A stretch of 64,000 nucleotides of DNA from Carallia brachiata (taxonomy: Eukaryota; Streptophyta; Magnoliopsida; Malpighiales; Rhizophoraceae). The stretch lies in assembly GCA_021464245.1 (NCBI GenBank), contig JADCRB010000025.1:3847903-3911902 (forward strand). The letters run 5' to 3'. The notes under the pieces are model-generated. The model did no database searches. It was not told where the DNA came from and worked only from the letters and a program-made list of their open reading frames with translations. A program made the position numbers and the translations under genes. Below, in pieces: positions 35,257 to 48,593 of the stretch; position 1 is the stretch's first letter, and every line of letters starts with the position of its first letter.

Positions 35257-36907
35257 CCTCAAATTATGGTGTGGGATTCAAATTTTAAATTTAATATTTT
35301 ATTTTTTTATTATCAATCAACTGAATTTTAATTTTTATAAGATTAAAAAAAATTATACAAAAAATAATAAGTGGGTACCACACGTTGAATACACATATAT
35401 ATATTTTTTAAATCTTAGTCGTCGACTTCACTCTAAACTCTCTACTGATAGAAACATTGGTGAGCAAATTTGATTTTGAGAGATTTAATGAGAATTCAAT
35501 TGACAAATAACACAAATGAGACGGTACACAGCATCATCATCTCCTGTTGTACTGATTCATATTCTTTTTTTTTCTTTTTTTTTTTTAGCTTTTCGAGTTA
35601 AAAAAATTATTTTCTTGATTTTTCGAGCATTAAAAAAAATGTTTGAAAACAAACATACAATATAATTTTGAGCGGCGTTTGTGCACCGGATAAGACATTT
35701 AGATAAATTGCAACTAGTTATTTTTGAAATGTGGCTACTTTAATTTTTTGAAAAAAATTTTCTTTGAAAAATTTACAAAATTAAAATTTAAATTAAATAA
35801 ATATTATCTTAAAATTTAAAATATAAATACTACATAATATACGTTAAAATAAAAAAAATTATTTTTTTAATAAAAATTTTTCTAAAAAAATCAACCTAAT
35901 TCCACCAAAAATGAAACCGATTGCGTTTTGTAACAAGAGTCACGTCCAGGTTTCGGGTATTTTCCCAGTTTTTGGTTGGGCAGTAGCTACCGTATTTTGG
36001 TTTCCCCATTTCTTTTTTTGTTTTTTAAAGAAAAAGCAGGGTTCTTATCCTATTGTCCCTTAGCAAGGATTGTCCATAGAAAAACAGGATTATTGTTCTA
36101 TTGTCTCGTTACGAACTCGTTACGAAGGGTTGTATTGAGCATACTGTAACATAGTTCGGCCTAAACTATTATACCAAATTTATAAAAGAATAAATTTTAT
36201 GGTATTTAACAAAAGTCAGTAAATTTTTTTAAAAAAATTATGTCTACTCGGCTATACATTTAATCTCATTTTGAGATAGTGTTCCGACCGTAAAGGAAGT
36301 CCCCAGTAGCTGAACCACACCGCAAGGTGGCCAATTCTTTCTTAAAATGAAGTTGCATACTGACATTTCGTCTCAAAGATTGGCTCTGATTTACACTTAA
36401 AACTGATTTAGAGACAATATTTGCATCACCAATCAATACACTTACTCTAAAGAACTCATTTTGGGTTAAATAAGAGAACGTACGGCCGGCTCTATTTAAT
36501 GATACCCAATAGGCAAATATCAAGATCGGCAAACTCGTGAACTTATCATTCCAGGATTGCTTTGCTGCAATTGGAGTAAAAGTAAATGCTCTTACAAATC
36601 TGGTCTCAAAGGTTTCATTAATGTTTACGTCGTCATTAATAACACATCGTTATGTCCAAAAAAACTGTACATGGAAATAACCGCCTCCTAGTGTTTTCCC
36701 ACCAGAAGCCTGTCTTTTACACAGAGCAAATGGAGCATCATTGTGACCATCTCCCGTTGTTTCTCAAGAGCTTTCAGAATAATTTACTATCTTGTACATG
36801 GATTTATTTCCAACCCCATCAAATTTTTAACAAAATGAATGCTATTTATGTGTTTTCCCTTTGTTTGTTGTCATGGTTGACAGGTTAGTTAACTTGGAGA
36901 TATAATA
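35257..36907. other. AT-rich upstream region of the pseudokinase gene
   Basis: There is no certain gene. A minus-strand frame at 36266-36532 (88 codons) has more complex composition than its AT-rich surroundings and may come from an old repeat, but I cannot name it. The interval just before 36908 should hold the promoter and 5' UTR of the pseudokinase gene; no clear TATA box could be singled out. Confidence 0.4.
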
Positions 36908-39900
36908 ATGATGACGATGGATCAGAAGCAAGAAGGCAAGCTTGGTGATGGTTCCGAGTCTTTTGACATGCAACTGATTGGGAATTTTCTGAGTTTTGCA
37001 TCGAGAGGGGACAGGGTTGGACTGAACCTGATGTTGAGAAAGGGTATCTCTCCTGATGTTCAAGACTATGACAATAGAACTGCACTGCATCTTGCAGCCA
37101 GCGAAGGCCATGCTCCCATTGTTGAGCTCCTTCTCTACTACAAGGCCAATGTCAATCTCCAAGACCGATGGCAAAAGACTGTAAGGAGCCTAGAATCCTT
37201 GGCTTTTTACTTGTTTTTATCAGTCCTTTATATCATAGCCACGCATGCGTCTGCGCTTACCTGGTGGGTGAAATAACTGCACTGAACCCCAATTTGATAC
37301 AGTGTGCAAATTCGGAATTGAAATGACAAGGGTAAATGGAAAATTCATTTGGTTCATAATTGTGTTTCCTGGATTAGATGAATCTTGGTTTATGGTTGTT
37401 TGTTATACTGCATTATGCGTATGGTTTCCCATGTTAAAAGTGGATACGCATTGATTCCATATATCTTTAAAATTTGAAGCCCTTGATGGATGCAAGACTC
37501 TATGGACATCGTGATATATGTAGGATCCTTGAAGTAAATGGAGGCAAGGATTTTATCAACGATCAAGCAATGGTAATCAAATCATCGTCTTCCTTTTTTA
37601 GCTTTTTCAGGTCTTTGGTAGTTTTCTTTGTATAGGACCAGGTGCATGACTAGGTGCGGTGGTCTTCATACTACTTGCACCCTTTCAATCAATGTTTGAA
37701 CAAATTTGTCCTTCTCATTGGAAATTCGAAATCCCTGCAAGTGCATTGTCATAATGTGAAACATTTTGCTAATGCAGACAATTCAACGCAAAGGAGATTG
37801 CAGCGAAGTAAATTTCGATATTTCAGAGTTGGAAACACAGCAATCTTCAACAGTCGAACTGGTACCTATAGAAGTTTTGGTGAGTAACTTCCTGATTCCT
37901 TCAGAAAATTGAACTGGCTACCCCATTCCGTGTACCTTGCAAAAGGCTTCTCCTGTTTGATCCATGTTGCATAGTTATTCATGCCCAATTATGTTCAATT
38001 TGTTCCACTTTGGTCATCTAGTCAGTGGAATTCTTCTGATAATCAGGGTGTCTTTGGAGAATCTGTCAAGGTCAAGTGGCGTGGAACGTGGGTAGTCAAG
38101 ACGGTGATTAAGAGCGAAATATGCTATCCTGTGAAAATGTATGCCTGAAACTCAATATTTTCTGATTTTCTCTGTCTCTCTTCGTTTGCTTATGTTTTTG
38201 AGTCAGTCGTGCCCAAGAAGATATATTCCAAGTTCTTAAAGAAACTCACTCCGGATGTAACGCAGGATATTGTCAGCTAAGGATAACACTCACCTACGGG
38301 AACTTCGACATCCCAATATTTTGCAGTTTCTTGGTTCAATTGTTCATGGGGACGACATGATTCTGATCACCGAGTATCTGCCAAAGGTACAATCTGCCAC
38401 GGGCGTTTTCTTTTGCCTAATTTTTTTCTGGGAATGACCCATATCAAAAAATTTGAGCAATTTTCATTATAATGTTTTCTTTTGCCTCTAAGTCTCCCCC
38501 TCAAAGTTCTGATTTTGACTGAACAGGAAGGCTATTTCTGGGGAACAATTCTCACGTATGCTGCTTATTTTCAATGTAGGGGAACTTGGGTGATATATTG
38601 TCCAGAAAACTTCGGCTTGACCTATCAACTGCTCTGCGCTATGCACTTGACATTGCTAGGTAAGATAAAAAAAAAAAAAAAAATTTCTTTATAAAGGAAT
38701 TTGAGGGCTCAAATTCTTGCACTTTTTTACACAATCATTTCAGCTGCGGATATCTCTTTTGTTAGTGTTGTTCCTTCCTTACTTTTAAGCTCTCTCATCT
38801 CTTAATATTTTTTCAAGCATGTTAGTCAGGGCTGTGCTCCAAAGTATTAGCATCTTGGGATGGGCCTATGTATGTTGCAAGTAAAGAGTTCATAGAGTTC
38901 TGGAATTTGGGGTCAATATTTCAGTTGCAATGATGAATCTGATAGTTACAACGGGGAAGGGTAGGATTTTCCTGACAGTTCATTTCTTCAAGTGGTCATT
39001 ATGGACTTACTTTGAACTTTTAAATGATTGACAGGGGAATGAATTATCTACATAAGCACAAACCATTACCTATAGTTCACAATCATTTGGATCCCAGGTG
39101 AGTTCCATCAATTTAGAACTAAAATCCCATTTCATAAAATGTGATGAAATAACTATAGAAGTTGAATAATTTCATTCTCCCAATTCCTTGGTCAATCTAA
39201 AAGGTCCTCTAGTAAGGTGTTTAGGTTGGCCTGCTACAAGACCTCATCGGAGTCCTAGGATAATAGGAGCACCAAAGCTTTAATTCCAGAAGGAAAGAGT
39301 CCATTTTCCAATTTGTGCTGTGATGTTTGCATTTGTGGTTGCAGTTTTCAAGCTGGTTTATTAATTTGAAATATTATGTTAGGAAATGCCATAGGAGGAA
39401 AAATAAGTGAACCTCTATTGCAACAAGAAGGCCAATCAGTGTTGTGTTAGTGAACAAATTTGGAAATAAGTTGAAGATTTTGGCAATTGGTGCCCAATTT
39501 CTTTGCGATAGGACAGGGAAAAGATGTTGATTTCTGCAACGGTTTTAAGTGTTGGCAATTGAAGATATGGGAAAGATCACATCATTTTGGGCCACACCAT
39601 GTCTGAATGGCAATTATATTTGGAAACAAATAGTGTTTGAGAATGCTTCAGTGATTAGTAAACCAACTGAAAGACGGAGTTCTTAAGCCCCTTATTTGGA
39701 TTCTTACCAATCAACAGTAGAGCCTGCCTTCTTATCTTCCCCTGAATGCTTCATCTTTTCCATAAAATTTTCACAGATAACTAAAAAAGAGATTGCTCTT
39801 GAGCAGATTGGTGTCAACTTAAGTTTTTACGGAGCTTCTTGTCCTTTTCAATACAGAAACCTGCTACAAGATGAAGGGGACCACTTGAAGATTGGAGAAT

Positions 39901-41433
39901 ACTGGGTTCAAATGTTCTACAAACAGATTCATATGAATCAAGAAAACGGTATGTATGGCCATCAATATCTCAGTAGTAATTCCAGTACAATTTTTAACAT
40001 TGTCAGTGCACTGCTACATCTTAAGATCATCTTTTGTTTCAAAGTCCAAAGGCAAGATGATTCAAACAACACAAGCAACTGTTCAAATAGCACAAAGGAA
40101 GATATTTGGTCATTTGGATTTATCTTTTATCAGGTACATATTTTTTGCCAAATGATATGATTATTAATTTTGCATCCTTTCCCTTTTTAAAAGTACTTGC
40201 TACTTGTGACATTTCTGTTGTGCAAAGTCCTAGGGAAGTTCACTGTGCCATTTTTATCACTATGCTTAACGCAAAAAAAACTCCTACTACAGATGCTAGA
40301 AGGAAGGCAACTGACAACCAGCCTGAACCTGGATGCCATGAATCTTAAATCTGTTGATTTCAAACCCACGTTTCCGATAAGCCGTTGTCCTAAAAGAATT
40401 CAGCAGTAAGTGGACCCTGTTACAGATCAAATTTCAACTCACAGTTTCAATTTTTGTTTCTTATGTTTGAAGAATAGATGAATTCTCATAGGGTGCATTT
40501 GATATATAAGCTGGATAATACGGTATAAGATAGTATGTGTTAATATAATATAGGATAGGTTAGATTACTAATTTATATTATATTTAAGTGTCAATAAATA
40601 GTATAGAATAATTATCATATTTAATATTTAGATGATATAAGATATAATAATATAGTATATTAAAATTACTTTTTTATTTTTAAAAATAATTAATTTATAT
40701 TTACTATTAATTTAATATTTTTATTTAAAATAATTAAAATTAAGTGATGAAATTAATAATGTTATTTTCTCTGGCTGTTGTATTGCCTTGAACTTGAATA
40801 CGGTTGGCCGTGAAACCTTGAAAATTATTGACAGGTTTTAACGAACTGTGCTTATGTGTACGCTGGGACAAGAGGGCAATTTTTTTTTTTAATTTTATTT
40901 TAAGTGAAAGCAATAGTAATTTTTTCACCCTGCAGTAAGCATGTAACAATTTTAATAAGAAGTAAAAGTATCAGTACATGTCCCCATTTTTTTTGTGTCT
41001 TGATCAATATTTGTAATACAATAAAATTAATAATTTTTTAATAAAATTAATAATTTTTGAAATATAATTTAAAAATTATTATTTTTTATTGTAAATATTA
41101 TTAATCTCATTGTAAAAACTATCAGTTTGATTGTCTTCGAGATATCAATCGAAACACTAAAAATTGACACATATACAAAGGACTGTCATTTCTTCTCTGA
41201 TCATTGTATCACATGCCGACTTAATTGATGTACGTTGCGTAGTTGTAACTCTAAAAAGTATGTCTTGTGATTGTTACGAGCGTTCATCAAACGTCCGGTA
41301 CATAATTTGCAGGCTAATAGAGCTTTGCACAAGCAAAAACCCCAATCAAAGGCCCTCATTTTCTGCTGTGATAGATATATTAGAAGAAGTCTCTTCCACT
41401 CTAGGGAAGGCCGCATGCCGCCCCGTCTGCTGA
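36908..41433 (+). CDS. Ankyrin-repeat, integrin-linked-kinase-like pseudokinase
   Basis: Eleven exons, all GT-AG and phase-consistent with no frame break: 36908-37180, 37480-37572, 37778-37879, 38047-38138, 38266-38386, 38580-38659, 39035-39097, 39857-39948, 40045-40133, 40293-40405, 41313-41433, giving 412 residues. Residues about 24-122 form three ankyrin repeats (for example RTALHLAASEGHAPIVELLL). A kinase-like domain of the plant Raf-like ILK type follows from about 157. An ATP-site lysine may be K174 or K178 (WVVKTVIKSE). The catalytic loop reads HNHLDPRN (269-276) where HRDLKxxN is expected, so the catalytic Asp is His and the loop Lys is Asp. The DFG site reads GEY (288-290). The C-lobe is well kept (EDIWSFG, NPNQRPSF). 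It is therefore probably a catalytically dead scaffold or a noncanonical nucleotide binder. The start could be any of the Met residues at 1, 2 or 4. Confidence 0.93.
40480..41312. other. Intron 10 of the pseudokinase gene, with a possible MITE fragment
   Basis: About 0.9 kb of AT-rich intron. Sequence from about 40491 (AGGGTGCATTTGATATATAA) resembles the start of common plant MITEs, but no inverted partner end or target duplication was found. Confidence 0.35.
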
Positions 41434-41619
41434 TTGCATTACTGCAGCTGATTGAACTCTCGACCAACAAATTATCCATGTCAAGGATCTCAATTTGTCT
41501 GACATTGTCGGATCTTTCAAAGGAGTTGTATCCCAAATGACTGCATACGATACAAATTGTAAATGTACAAATTTCCTGCGTGCAACACCTTAGTTTCTGC
41601 CTTGACTATTAGCTCATCG

Positions 41620-41675
41620 TGTATGTATATATATATATATATATATTTTTTTTTTTTTTATTTATTTTTTTTTTA
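41620..41675. repeat. (TA)n then poly-T tract downstream of the pseudokinase gene
   Basis: A (TA)n array at about 41627-41646 is followed by T-rich sequence in the presumed 3' flank, roughly 190 bp after the stop codon. Confidence 0.85.
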
Positions 41676-41939
41676 ATTTCCACTTGAACTCCAACTAGAA
41701 TTTTAGTTTTGGAGTTTCTTCTCCAATGTCAACGGGCAAATCTGCTGGGTAGATCCCACTGACATTCGCGGGACGTGTGTTATGTAAGAGACATTTTGCT
41801 ACAAACTTTCCTTTCTGATGGGTGTCTATTCGGTCCCCTAGCTTTCGTACTATATTAGTGTTGTCCAGTACAGTACTTTTCATTACTTTTGTTCGCAAGT
41901 TTTTTGTAGTTTTATTTTTGTTCTTTCTCTTATGCACCA

Positions 41940-44900
41940 AAAAAGTAGAGTGCTTTCGTCATTGACATTCTTTCCAATCTCTACCCTTTTCATGGTTCCA
42001 CCAAAAGTAAATTACCCTTTTTCCTATTATACTATAGCTTGACAGTTTCTACCACCTGTCCAGGTTGAGCCCTGAGATGGTTTGTTTATCATATTTGGCA
42101 CTTGCATTCACAGCCTTCCGCGACATCCAAACGACCTCGCCGACAAGGTTTTGTTTTTTATTTGCTTCTTTTTGCAAATTTGTGTTTTTATTTGGGGTAA
42201 AGTTAGATGGTAGACAAAGTCACCCATGCACCGTTAATATTCAATACAAAAATTTAAGGTATTGCATTTGTAAATTTTTTTTAATTTCCTTTTGAATCAA
42301 GGTTCAAGATACAGTTAGGATAATACTAATTATATTTAAAATAACATTATGTATATTTAGAGTTTAATTTTTTAAAAGAAAAAAATATGAATTGTATAGG
42401 ACCATTAGAGCACAACTATATAATATCACTCTTTTATTTGTTAACTTTTTACGTTTTTTTTTGTCTAAAACCAATTAACAACTAGGGATATTTGAGTCAT
42501 TTTATATTTATTTGACAAAAAAACGTAAATAATAAAGTGACAAAGGTTACATTAGTTGTCAATCTAACAAATGAGTTGAAATTTCACTAGATTCCATATT
42601 TCTATCCTTTGTTCTACTTTATTATAGCTTACGTAGCTTTTCTGTTTATTATATTGCATCTTGCCAAACACAACCAAAGCACGAAAAAAAAAAAACATTT
42701 ACATATACACAACAACGTTATTTCTCATTTATTCCGACACAAATTTGGTACGAAAACTCGCTTTTCCATCAGTGGTTTGGACGAGATCAGCTGGGGAAGC
42801 AGTGAAGGTTAAGTTAAAGTCAACCAACCGTCAGTAATTAAAAAATCTTTTCGACAACAGTGACGAACAACAAACGGAATGCCAATCCACTTTAACAACA
42901 TTGACATCGAAGGGAATCTAACGACTTGCATGTACCAAAAATAAAAGGCGATGTTTCATATTTTTAACACAATTCGATGGCCTGCTTTATTGAAATTTCT
43001 TAGTTCAGTATCATGCCAATCTCTTTTAATAATTTTATTATCTAGTTCAGTCTTTTCTTAATAAAAACAGAACAAAACAAAATGAAACTTGACAATTGCA
43101 ATGGTTTTCGAAACCGGAATTGGCACGTAGCTACTTAAATATTAAGAAGGAGCACCCAACGAAGAGGAAACGGTGTCGAATTAATCCACAATAAGAAGGG
43201 ACAGTACGGGGAGATAATTGTGGGTTGTATTGACATTTCAGTAAAATTAGCTGGTGACATATCAATTTTAAACCTCATATTTTGTTTGTCATTTTTTTAA
43301 TATTTTTTAATATTTGCACTGTATCAATAATAGTGTAGCATTGGTGGATCCGAAAATTTTTTATCAGTAAGAGCAAAACTTATATATGTAGAAATCTTTT
43401 CAAAACAGTGGGCTATTTCTTTTTCTCCGAAATATCTGAGAGAATATCACGTTTGTTTTATATGTTTGTAGGGATGAGCTCCGAATTAGCACTAAACCTT
43501 TATAAAACTTTTATATTTGAGGATATTGTTTTGCTTTGTCCATTTAAGTCTCATACTTTTTCTTTATGTTTCATTTAAGTCCATTTTTTGAGTCAAGATG
43601 TTAAAATAGATATTTTATTAAACGAAAATATGCTCTATAAAATCAAAATTCCGTCCAAATAGAATTGAAACAAAACAAACAGGGATACATTGCAAAAATT
43701 CATAAAATTTTCGGACTGGTTTTAGGCTTATCTCTATTTTTGTAAAAGGATTATTTTTACAAGTGAAACTTGTCACTTTTAGGGGCGTTTGGTTCAAGGG
43801 TTTTTACTAGAGAATGGAAATGTGAATGAGTCATTCACTTTCTTAGTATTTGCTAAAGGGTGATTTCATTTCCATTCATTTAATTTGAAAATGGGATTCT
43901 CCCCTATATGCAAATCACTCATTTCCCTCTTAAGCTAGGTAATCACATTCACATTCCCTGTTATTTAGAAAGGTTTTTTTTATACACAAAAAAAAGACAT
44001 TTTCCACAAAATTGATAAATCTGTGTATCGCGCGGGTCTAATACTAATAACCTATAAAATGCAAAGCACTAAATCATTTGTTGTGATTTAAAAATAATAA
44101 TAATAACATGGTTGATTGGTTGATTGTTTATGCTTGATATTATCTAAAATAACACGTAAAATAATAAATTGAAAGCTTGACATAGTCTCATGTAAATTAA
44201 GTGATGAATGTAATTCAGTAACCTATTTTGGTGATTTTCAAACATAAAATTGTACACTATACAGAACTATTATTGTGACCTTCTCAAGTTGATTAAAGTC
44301 TTTTATTTATCAATCAATTCTGACCATTTTGAATTTTCAGTGACCAGGGGGAGCTTAAGAATAATGTGAGTGGGGAGCAAGATTTGTTAGTCTACATATG
44401 CATATAGATAGGCCATTGGATCGACGAGGCATGTGGCTGCTGAGCTGTTCGACGCGGTCACTTTTCATCACTGAATGAGTAAAAGATTTTTCTTTTTTTT
44501 TTTTTCAGTCCAAATGAATAAAGGGTTATTCTTCTATCTTTATTTTAGAAAAAATTACATCGTGCATCTCATATTTAGGATGCGATAACAAGTTGTATTT
44601 TTTATTATTAAATATAAGAGTAATGCTAAACATTTCGAAAACTGTGTTATGAAACATTTTAAAATATTTAATTATGAAAAAAATAATTAACTTTTTTCCT
44701 TTGTTGATTTGACAATGTTTAAAAAATTAACTATTCTTTTTATAATTATATATTTTAAAATATTTTATAATATAATTTTTAAAATATTTAATATTACTCT
44801 AAATGTAATAAGTTCCACCCTCATATTTAGTCCCGGTAACAACAGGCAACCTCCATCAAGTCTCCGTAAGAAAATATTTGCAATAATTACAGAATTTTCA

Positions 44901-45710
44901 TTATAATTGACATGAACCGACCAAAATGCCCTTAGTACATTGACAACGAGAAATATCTTAGGAAAAATTTATTGCACAACACAACAAATGTTAAACTTTT
45001 CATATATAAACTTTTAGATAAATGAGAAGAATGTCATTTTATTATAATTTTTTAGATATATAATAAAAAATAAATAATAAATCAATCATAAAAGATGAGA
45101 TTATTTAAATGATAATTTTTCAATAATTTAAAAATGGTAAAAAATTTTGCCTAATAATAATGGACATATAACTGATAATTTCTAAGTACAAAAACGTTTT
45201 CAAGTAAATTCAAAATGTTTCTATAATAATAATTGTTAGGAAAAAAAAATCTATATACGGTTTGATATATAAAGGGGCAAGGATGTCTTTTCATAATTGT
45301 AATTACTATTGACTAATCTTAATTAGTTAAGGGGTGTAATTTTTTACTTACAAAAATAAGAGGTGTGACTTGTTACCCTACCCTGAATATGGGATGCACT
45401 ATGTAATTTTCTTTTTTATTTTATTGTCATCATCTCTATATTATTATATTTTTAATGTATGGTTTCAATAATATTTAATAATAAGTTTCATTTTTTTTCT
45501 TGTTTTTAAGGTAAGAATATCGTTTAGATCATTCTTATGTCAACTGAGACTTCTAATGCAAAATTTTATCCCATCAAATCTTATCAAATTAACTAATTGA
45601 TAAAAAAGAAAAGGTGGTCTTAAGTATAGTTAATAAAACTTTTTTTTTGTTATGGGTTAAAAATCTTATCTGAAGGCCTTGCCCTCGCAATTTCATGTTT
45701 CAGTCACTTA
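41940..45710. other. Intergenic DNA, possible MITE ends, no gene
   Basis: AT-rich spacer. At 43780-43990 the sequence GGGGCGTTTGGTTCAAGG begins a block with MITE-like composition, but I found no matching right end. Small open frames (42065-42295, 42609-42812, 44709-44906) have no family features. Confidence 0.4.
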
Positions 45711-46920
45711 GGGTCCGTTTGGAATGGATTTTGTTTTCTATTTTCTGTTTATTTTTCACAAAAAAAATAGAAAACATGTTTGGCATTAATTTTGTTTTCT
45801 GTTTTTTATTGAAAAGTTAAAAGTGTTTTTCAAAGAATAAAAACAAATTGGAAAAATAATAAAAATTAGCTTTCCGATTTTGTTATTCACTTTTTTTTTT
45901 TGTATACTTTCTCTTACAACATTTTCTTTCTCTATCTATCCTCTTTACCATATCTCTCTTTACTCATCCTCTCTCTATCCCTCTATTTCTTTTCTCTCAC
46001 TACTTTTTCTCTCTACTCATTCTCTCTGTACCCTCTCTCTCCCTTTTCTATCTCTACCATTCTCTCTCTCTATTTTCTCTCTCTACTCATTCTCTCTCTA
46101 CCCTCTCTCTCCTTTTTCTATCTCTATCATTCTCTCTCTACCCTCTCTCCCCTTTTTCTATCTCCACCATTCTCTCTCTACCCTCTCTCTCTCTCTTCTC
46201 TCTCTACTCATTTTTGCTCTACCTTCTTTCTCTTTTTTCTCTTTCTACCATTCTCTCTACTAATTCTCCTTCTACCCACACTCTCTCTCTCTCTCTCTTT
46301 TTTCTCCCTCAACCATTCTCTCTATACCCACTCTCTCTCTCATCTTTCTCTCTATACCATTGTCTCTTCTTTTTATTGCTCTATCATTCTCTCTACTCGT
46401 TCTTTCTCTCTACCATTCTCTGTCTACCCAGATTCTCTCCCATTTCTGTCTACCCATATTTTCTCTCCTTTTTCTCGCTCTACTATCATCTCTCTACCCT
46501 CTCTCTCTTTTTTTTTCTCTCTAGTCATTCTCTCTCTTCCCAGACTCTCTCTTTTTTTTCTTATTTTACCATTCTCTCTACTCATTCTCTCTCTACCCTC
46601 TCTCTCTCATTTTTCTGTCTCTACTATTCTGTTTACTCATTCTTTCTCAACCATTTTCTCTTTCTGTCATTTTCTCTACTCATTCTCTTTCTTCTCTCTT
46701 TCTCTCTTCTTTTTTTCTCTCTACCCTCTTTCTCTCTCTCTCTCTCCCCCCTTTTTTCTCTCTATATTTATATTCTTTTTACCATTTCTCTCACTATCCT
46801 TTTTCTATCTATTTTTTTATTCTTATAGAAAAAAATAAAAATTGACAGCAATAAATACAAAAATTCAGCAAACAACAAAAACTAAAAACAGAAAATGAAA
46901 AACAGAAAGATCAAAACACT
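45711..46920. repeat. Dispersed repeat with ~0.93 kb pyrimidine (CT) array, copy 2 (inverted relative to 13431)
   Basis: It begins GGGTCCGTTTGGAATGG, then an AT-rich arm. From about 45884 to 46815 it is nearly pure C/T, built of modules such as CTCTCTACTCATTCTCTCTC and TACCCTCTCTC. The right arm (46816-46918) is the reverse complement of the left arm of copy 1 (shared GCTGAATTTTTGTATTTATT on the complementary strand). Because stop codons are rare in such sequence, open frames of 127, 312 and 204 codons appear; they encode only Leu/Ser/Phe repeats and are not genes. Confidence 0.8.
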
Positions 46921-47054
46921 GTGAATGAAAAATAGAGAATGACCTGCATACAAGATTAATAAGTTTGAATAGTCTCCCAATCGATTTTGTTGAGAATACG
47001 AAACTCTTAACTATTTAATTGTGATGCATATGGAATATAAGTTTGTGAGTTTCT

Positions 47055-47973
47055 TTTTTTTTTTTTGTTTTGACCAAGCAGAAAGATAGTGTTATTAGCA
47101 AGTAGTTACAATTACACAGGTTGAGCTAAAAAACATACAAGCACAAAGGACAAGCAACACTAAGCAACCCAGATAGCCCAAGAAGAAAACAGTACAGAGA
47201 CAAGTCACAACATGGTCCATTAAAACTCGGGTCCAAAACTCGGTTAGAACTCGGCCCAAAGGCCCAAGAGCATAACCCTCCTACAACTCCACAGCTAACT
47301 CTCATCACCGGAGGAGCGCTAGCACCGGCGAAATCCGGTATGAGCAACACTGCTCAAACGGTGGCCAAACGCCAATAGGTCACACCAAAGACACAAACGT
47401 CGTCTGATTCCGCCAAAGAAGCCGCAGCACATGGCTAGAAACAGACAACACTAACAGGACCTCGCTATGACCCCCACTTGTAACCGGAACCCAATGAGTC
47501 GAAGGGAAGTCAGATTTGTACAAGCCACAATCAATTACCAGCGCAAGGGAACCACCCCCACCGTTTGCAACCAAAGCCAGCGAACCCACCCCCAACAGCC
47601 AATGAAAAGCTGGAGTTGCCAAAAAACCATCGAAACCGCGCCCGTCTCACATTGTACACGGCCCAACCTATAGTCAAAACGGGAAACCTCCCCCAACCCT
47701 CCATTGACCACCAAGGTGACCGAGGAAGACGGGGGAGAGGAGCCACGAGTCCAAAGCCGATTCAGCAGAACCACACCGGTAAACCAAACCCAAACCACGA
47801 AACAATAACCCAAGGCACGGAGCAGAAACAAAAATGAAAAAAAAATGGTCACAAAAGACCGACGAAGCCAAACTCACATCGGCACAAATCCAGAAGCTCT
47901 CGACGTACGCTAGCAAATCCGGAGTACGTTAGTCAAGCCGGCATACGTTAAGCGACTATAAAACCCTTTGTCG
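47055..47973 (-). mobile_element. GC-rich polyadenylated retroposon, second insertion
   Basis: A GC-rich block of about 919 bp. It begins with poly-T (poly-A on the minus strand) and is bordered by a 17-base direct repeat, TAAGTTTGTGAGTTTCT (47038-47054) and TAAGTTTGCAAGTTTCT (47974-47990), with two mismatches. It lacks tRNA-like boxes and any recognisable reverse transcriptase. Several overlapping open frames on both strands reflect stop-poor GC-rich sequence. The last ~100 bases before the tail resemble in order the corresponding part of the 10599-11357 insertion (TGTACTG, then a TTGGGCT/TGGGTT stretch, then CTTTGT and GTATG). I infer a common family, possibly non-autonomous LINE derivatives. 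Confidence 0.75.
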
Positions 47974-47990
47974 TAAGTTTGCAAGTTTCT

Positions 47991-48325
47991 CGACTACACT
48001 TTTCTACTAACTGTGATATGATGGCAAGGTTCTCATTTATATTTACCTATCTACTAGGAGTTTTGCATCGTAAGTAACAAAAGTTTTGCATAACAGACAA
48101 AAGCTTCTTGAAATAAATAAAATTTCTTTTCTTTCCTTTTTTTTTACTCTCGGAAAAGAAGCCGACGGCCGTGGCGTAGCGACGTATGACGTGGACGTAC
48201 TGCAAGTCTGAGCCGGAAACTGGATATTTGTAGATAAAGGAAAAAAAATTAATGAGAACTGATGCGTAGTTCCTCTTTAATAATTAAAAAGCAACAATAC
48301 GGTTTGGTTTTATCACTATTTGATA

Positions 48326-48391
<66 letters not shown>

Positions 48392-48555
48392 ATACACGAT
48401 GATATATACCACTTTAATAACTATTTGATTGAAACTCTCAAATTTGTTTTGAAAATTAATTTATGAGTTTTAGAAAGGAAAATTTTGGTGCCAACAAGAG
48501 TAATGCGGTGTGCGTATGTTGATGCGATGTATTTTAGTATAAGAACTATTAAATT

Positions 48556-48593
<38 letters not shown>

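Noticed and set aside
36266..36532. 88-codon minus frame with non-repetitive composition
   Set aside because: No recognisable domain or start context, and it lies in the promoter side of the pseudokinase gene; left as a possible old repeat.
43780..43990. Possible complete MITE beginning GGGGCGTTTGGTTCAAGG
   Set aside because: Only a left-end-like motif was found; no inverse right end or target duplication.
45880..46263. 127-codon plus-strand open frame, overlapping the 312- and 204-codon frames
   Set aside because: All three are readings of the same CT array; overlapping long frames in three phases are expected when stop codons are absent from a simple repeat.
47126..47916. Several open frames on both strands in a GC-rich block
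   Set aside because: They overlap in many phases, share no domain, and lie inside a retroposon defined by its target duplication and poly-A end.
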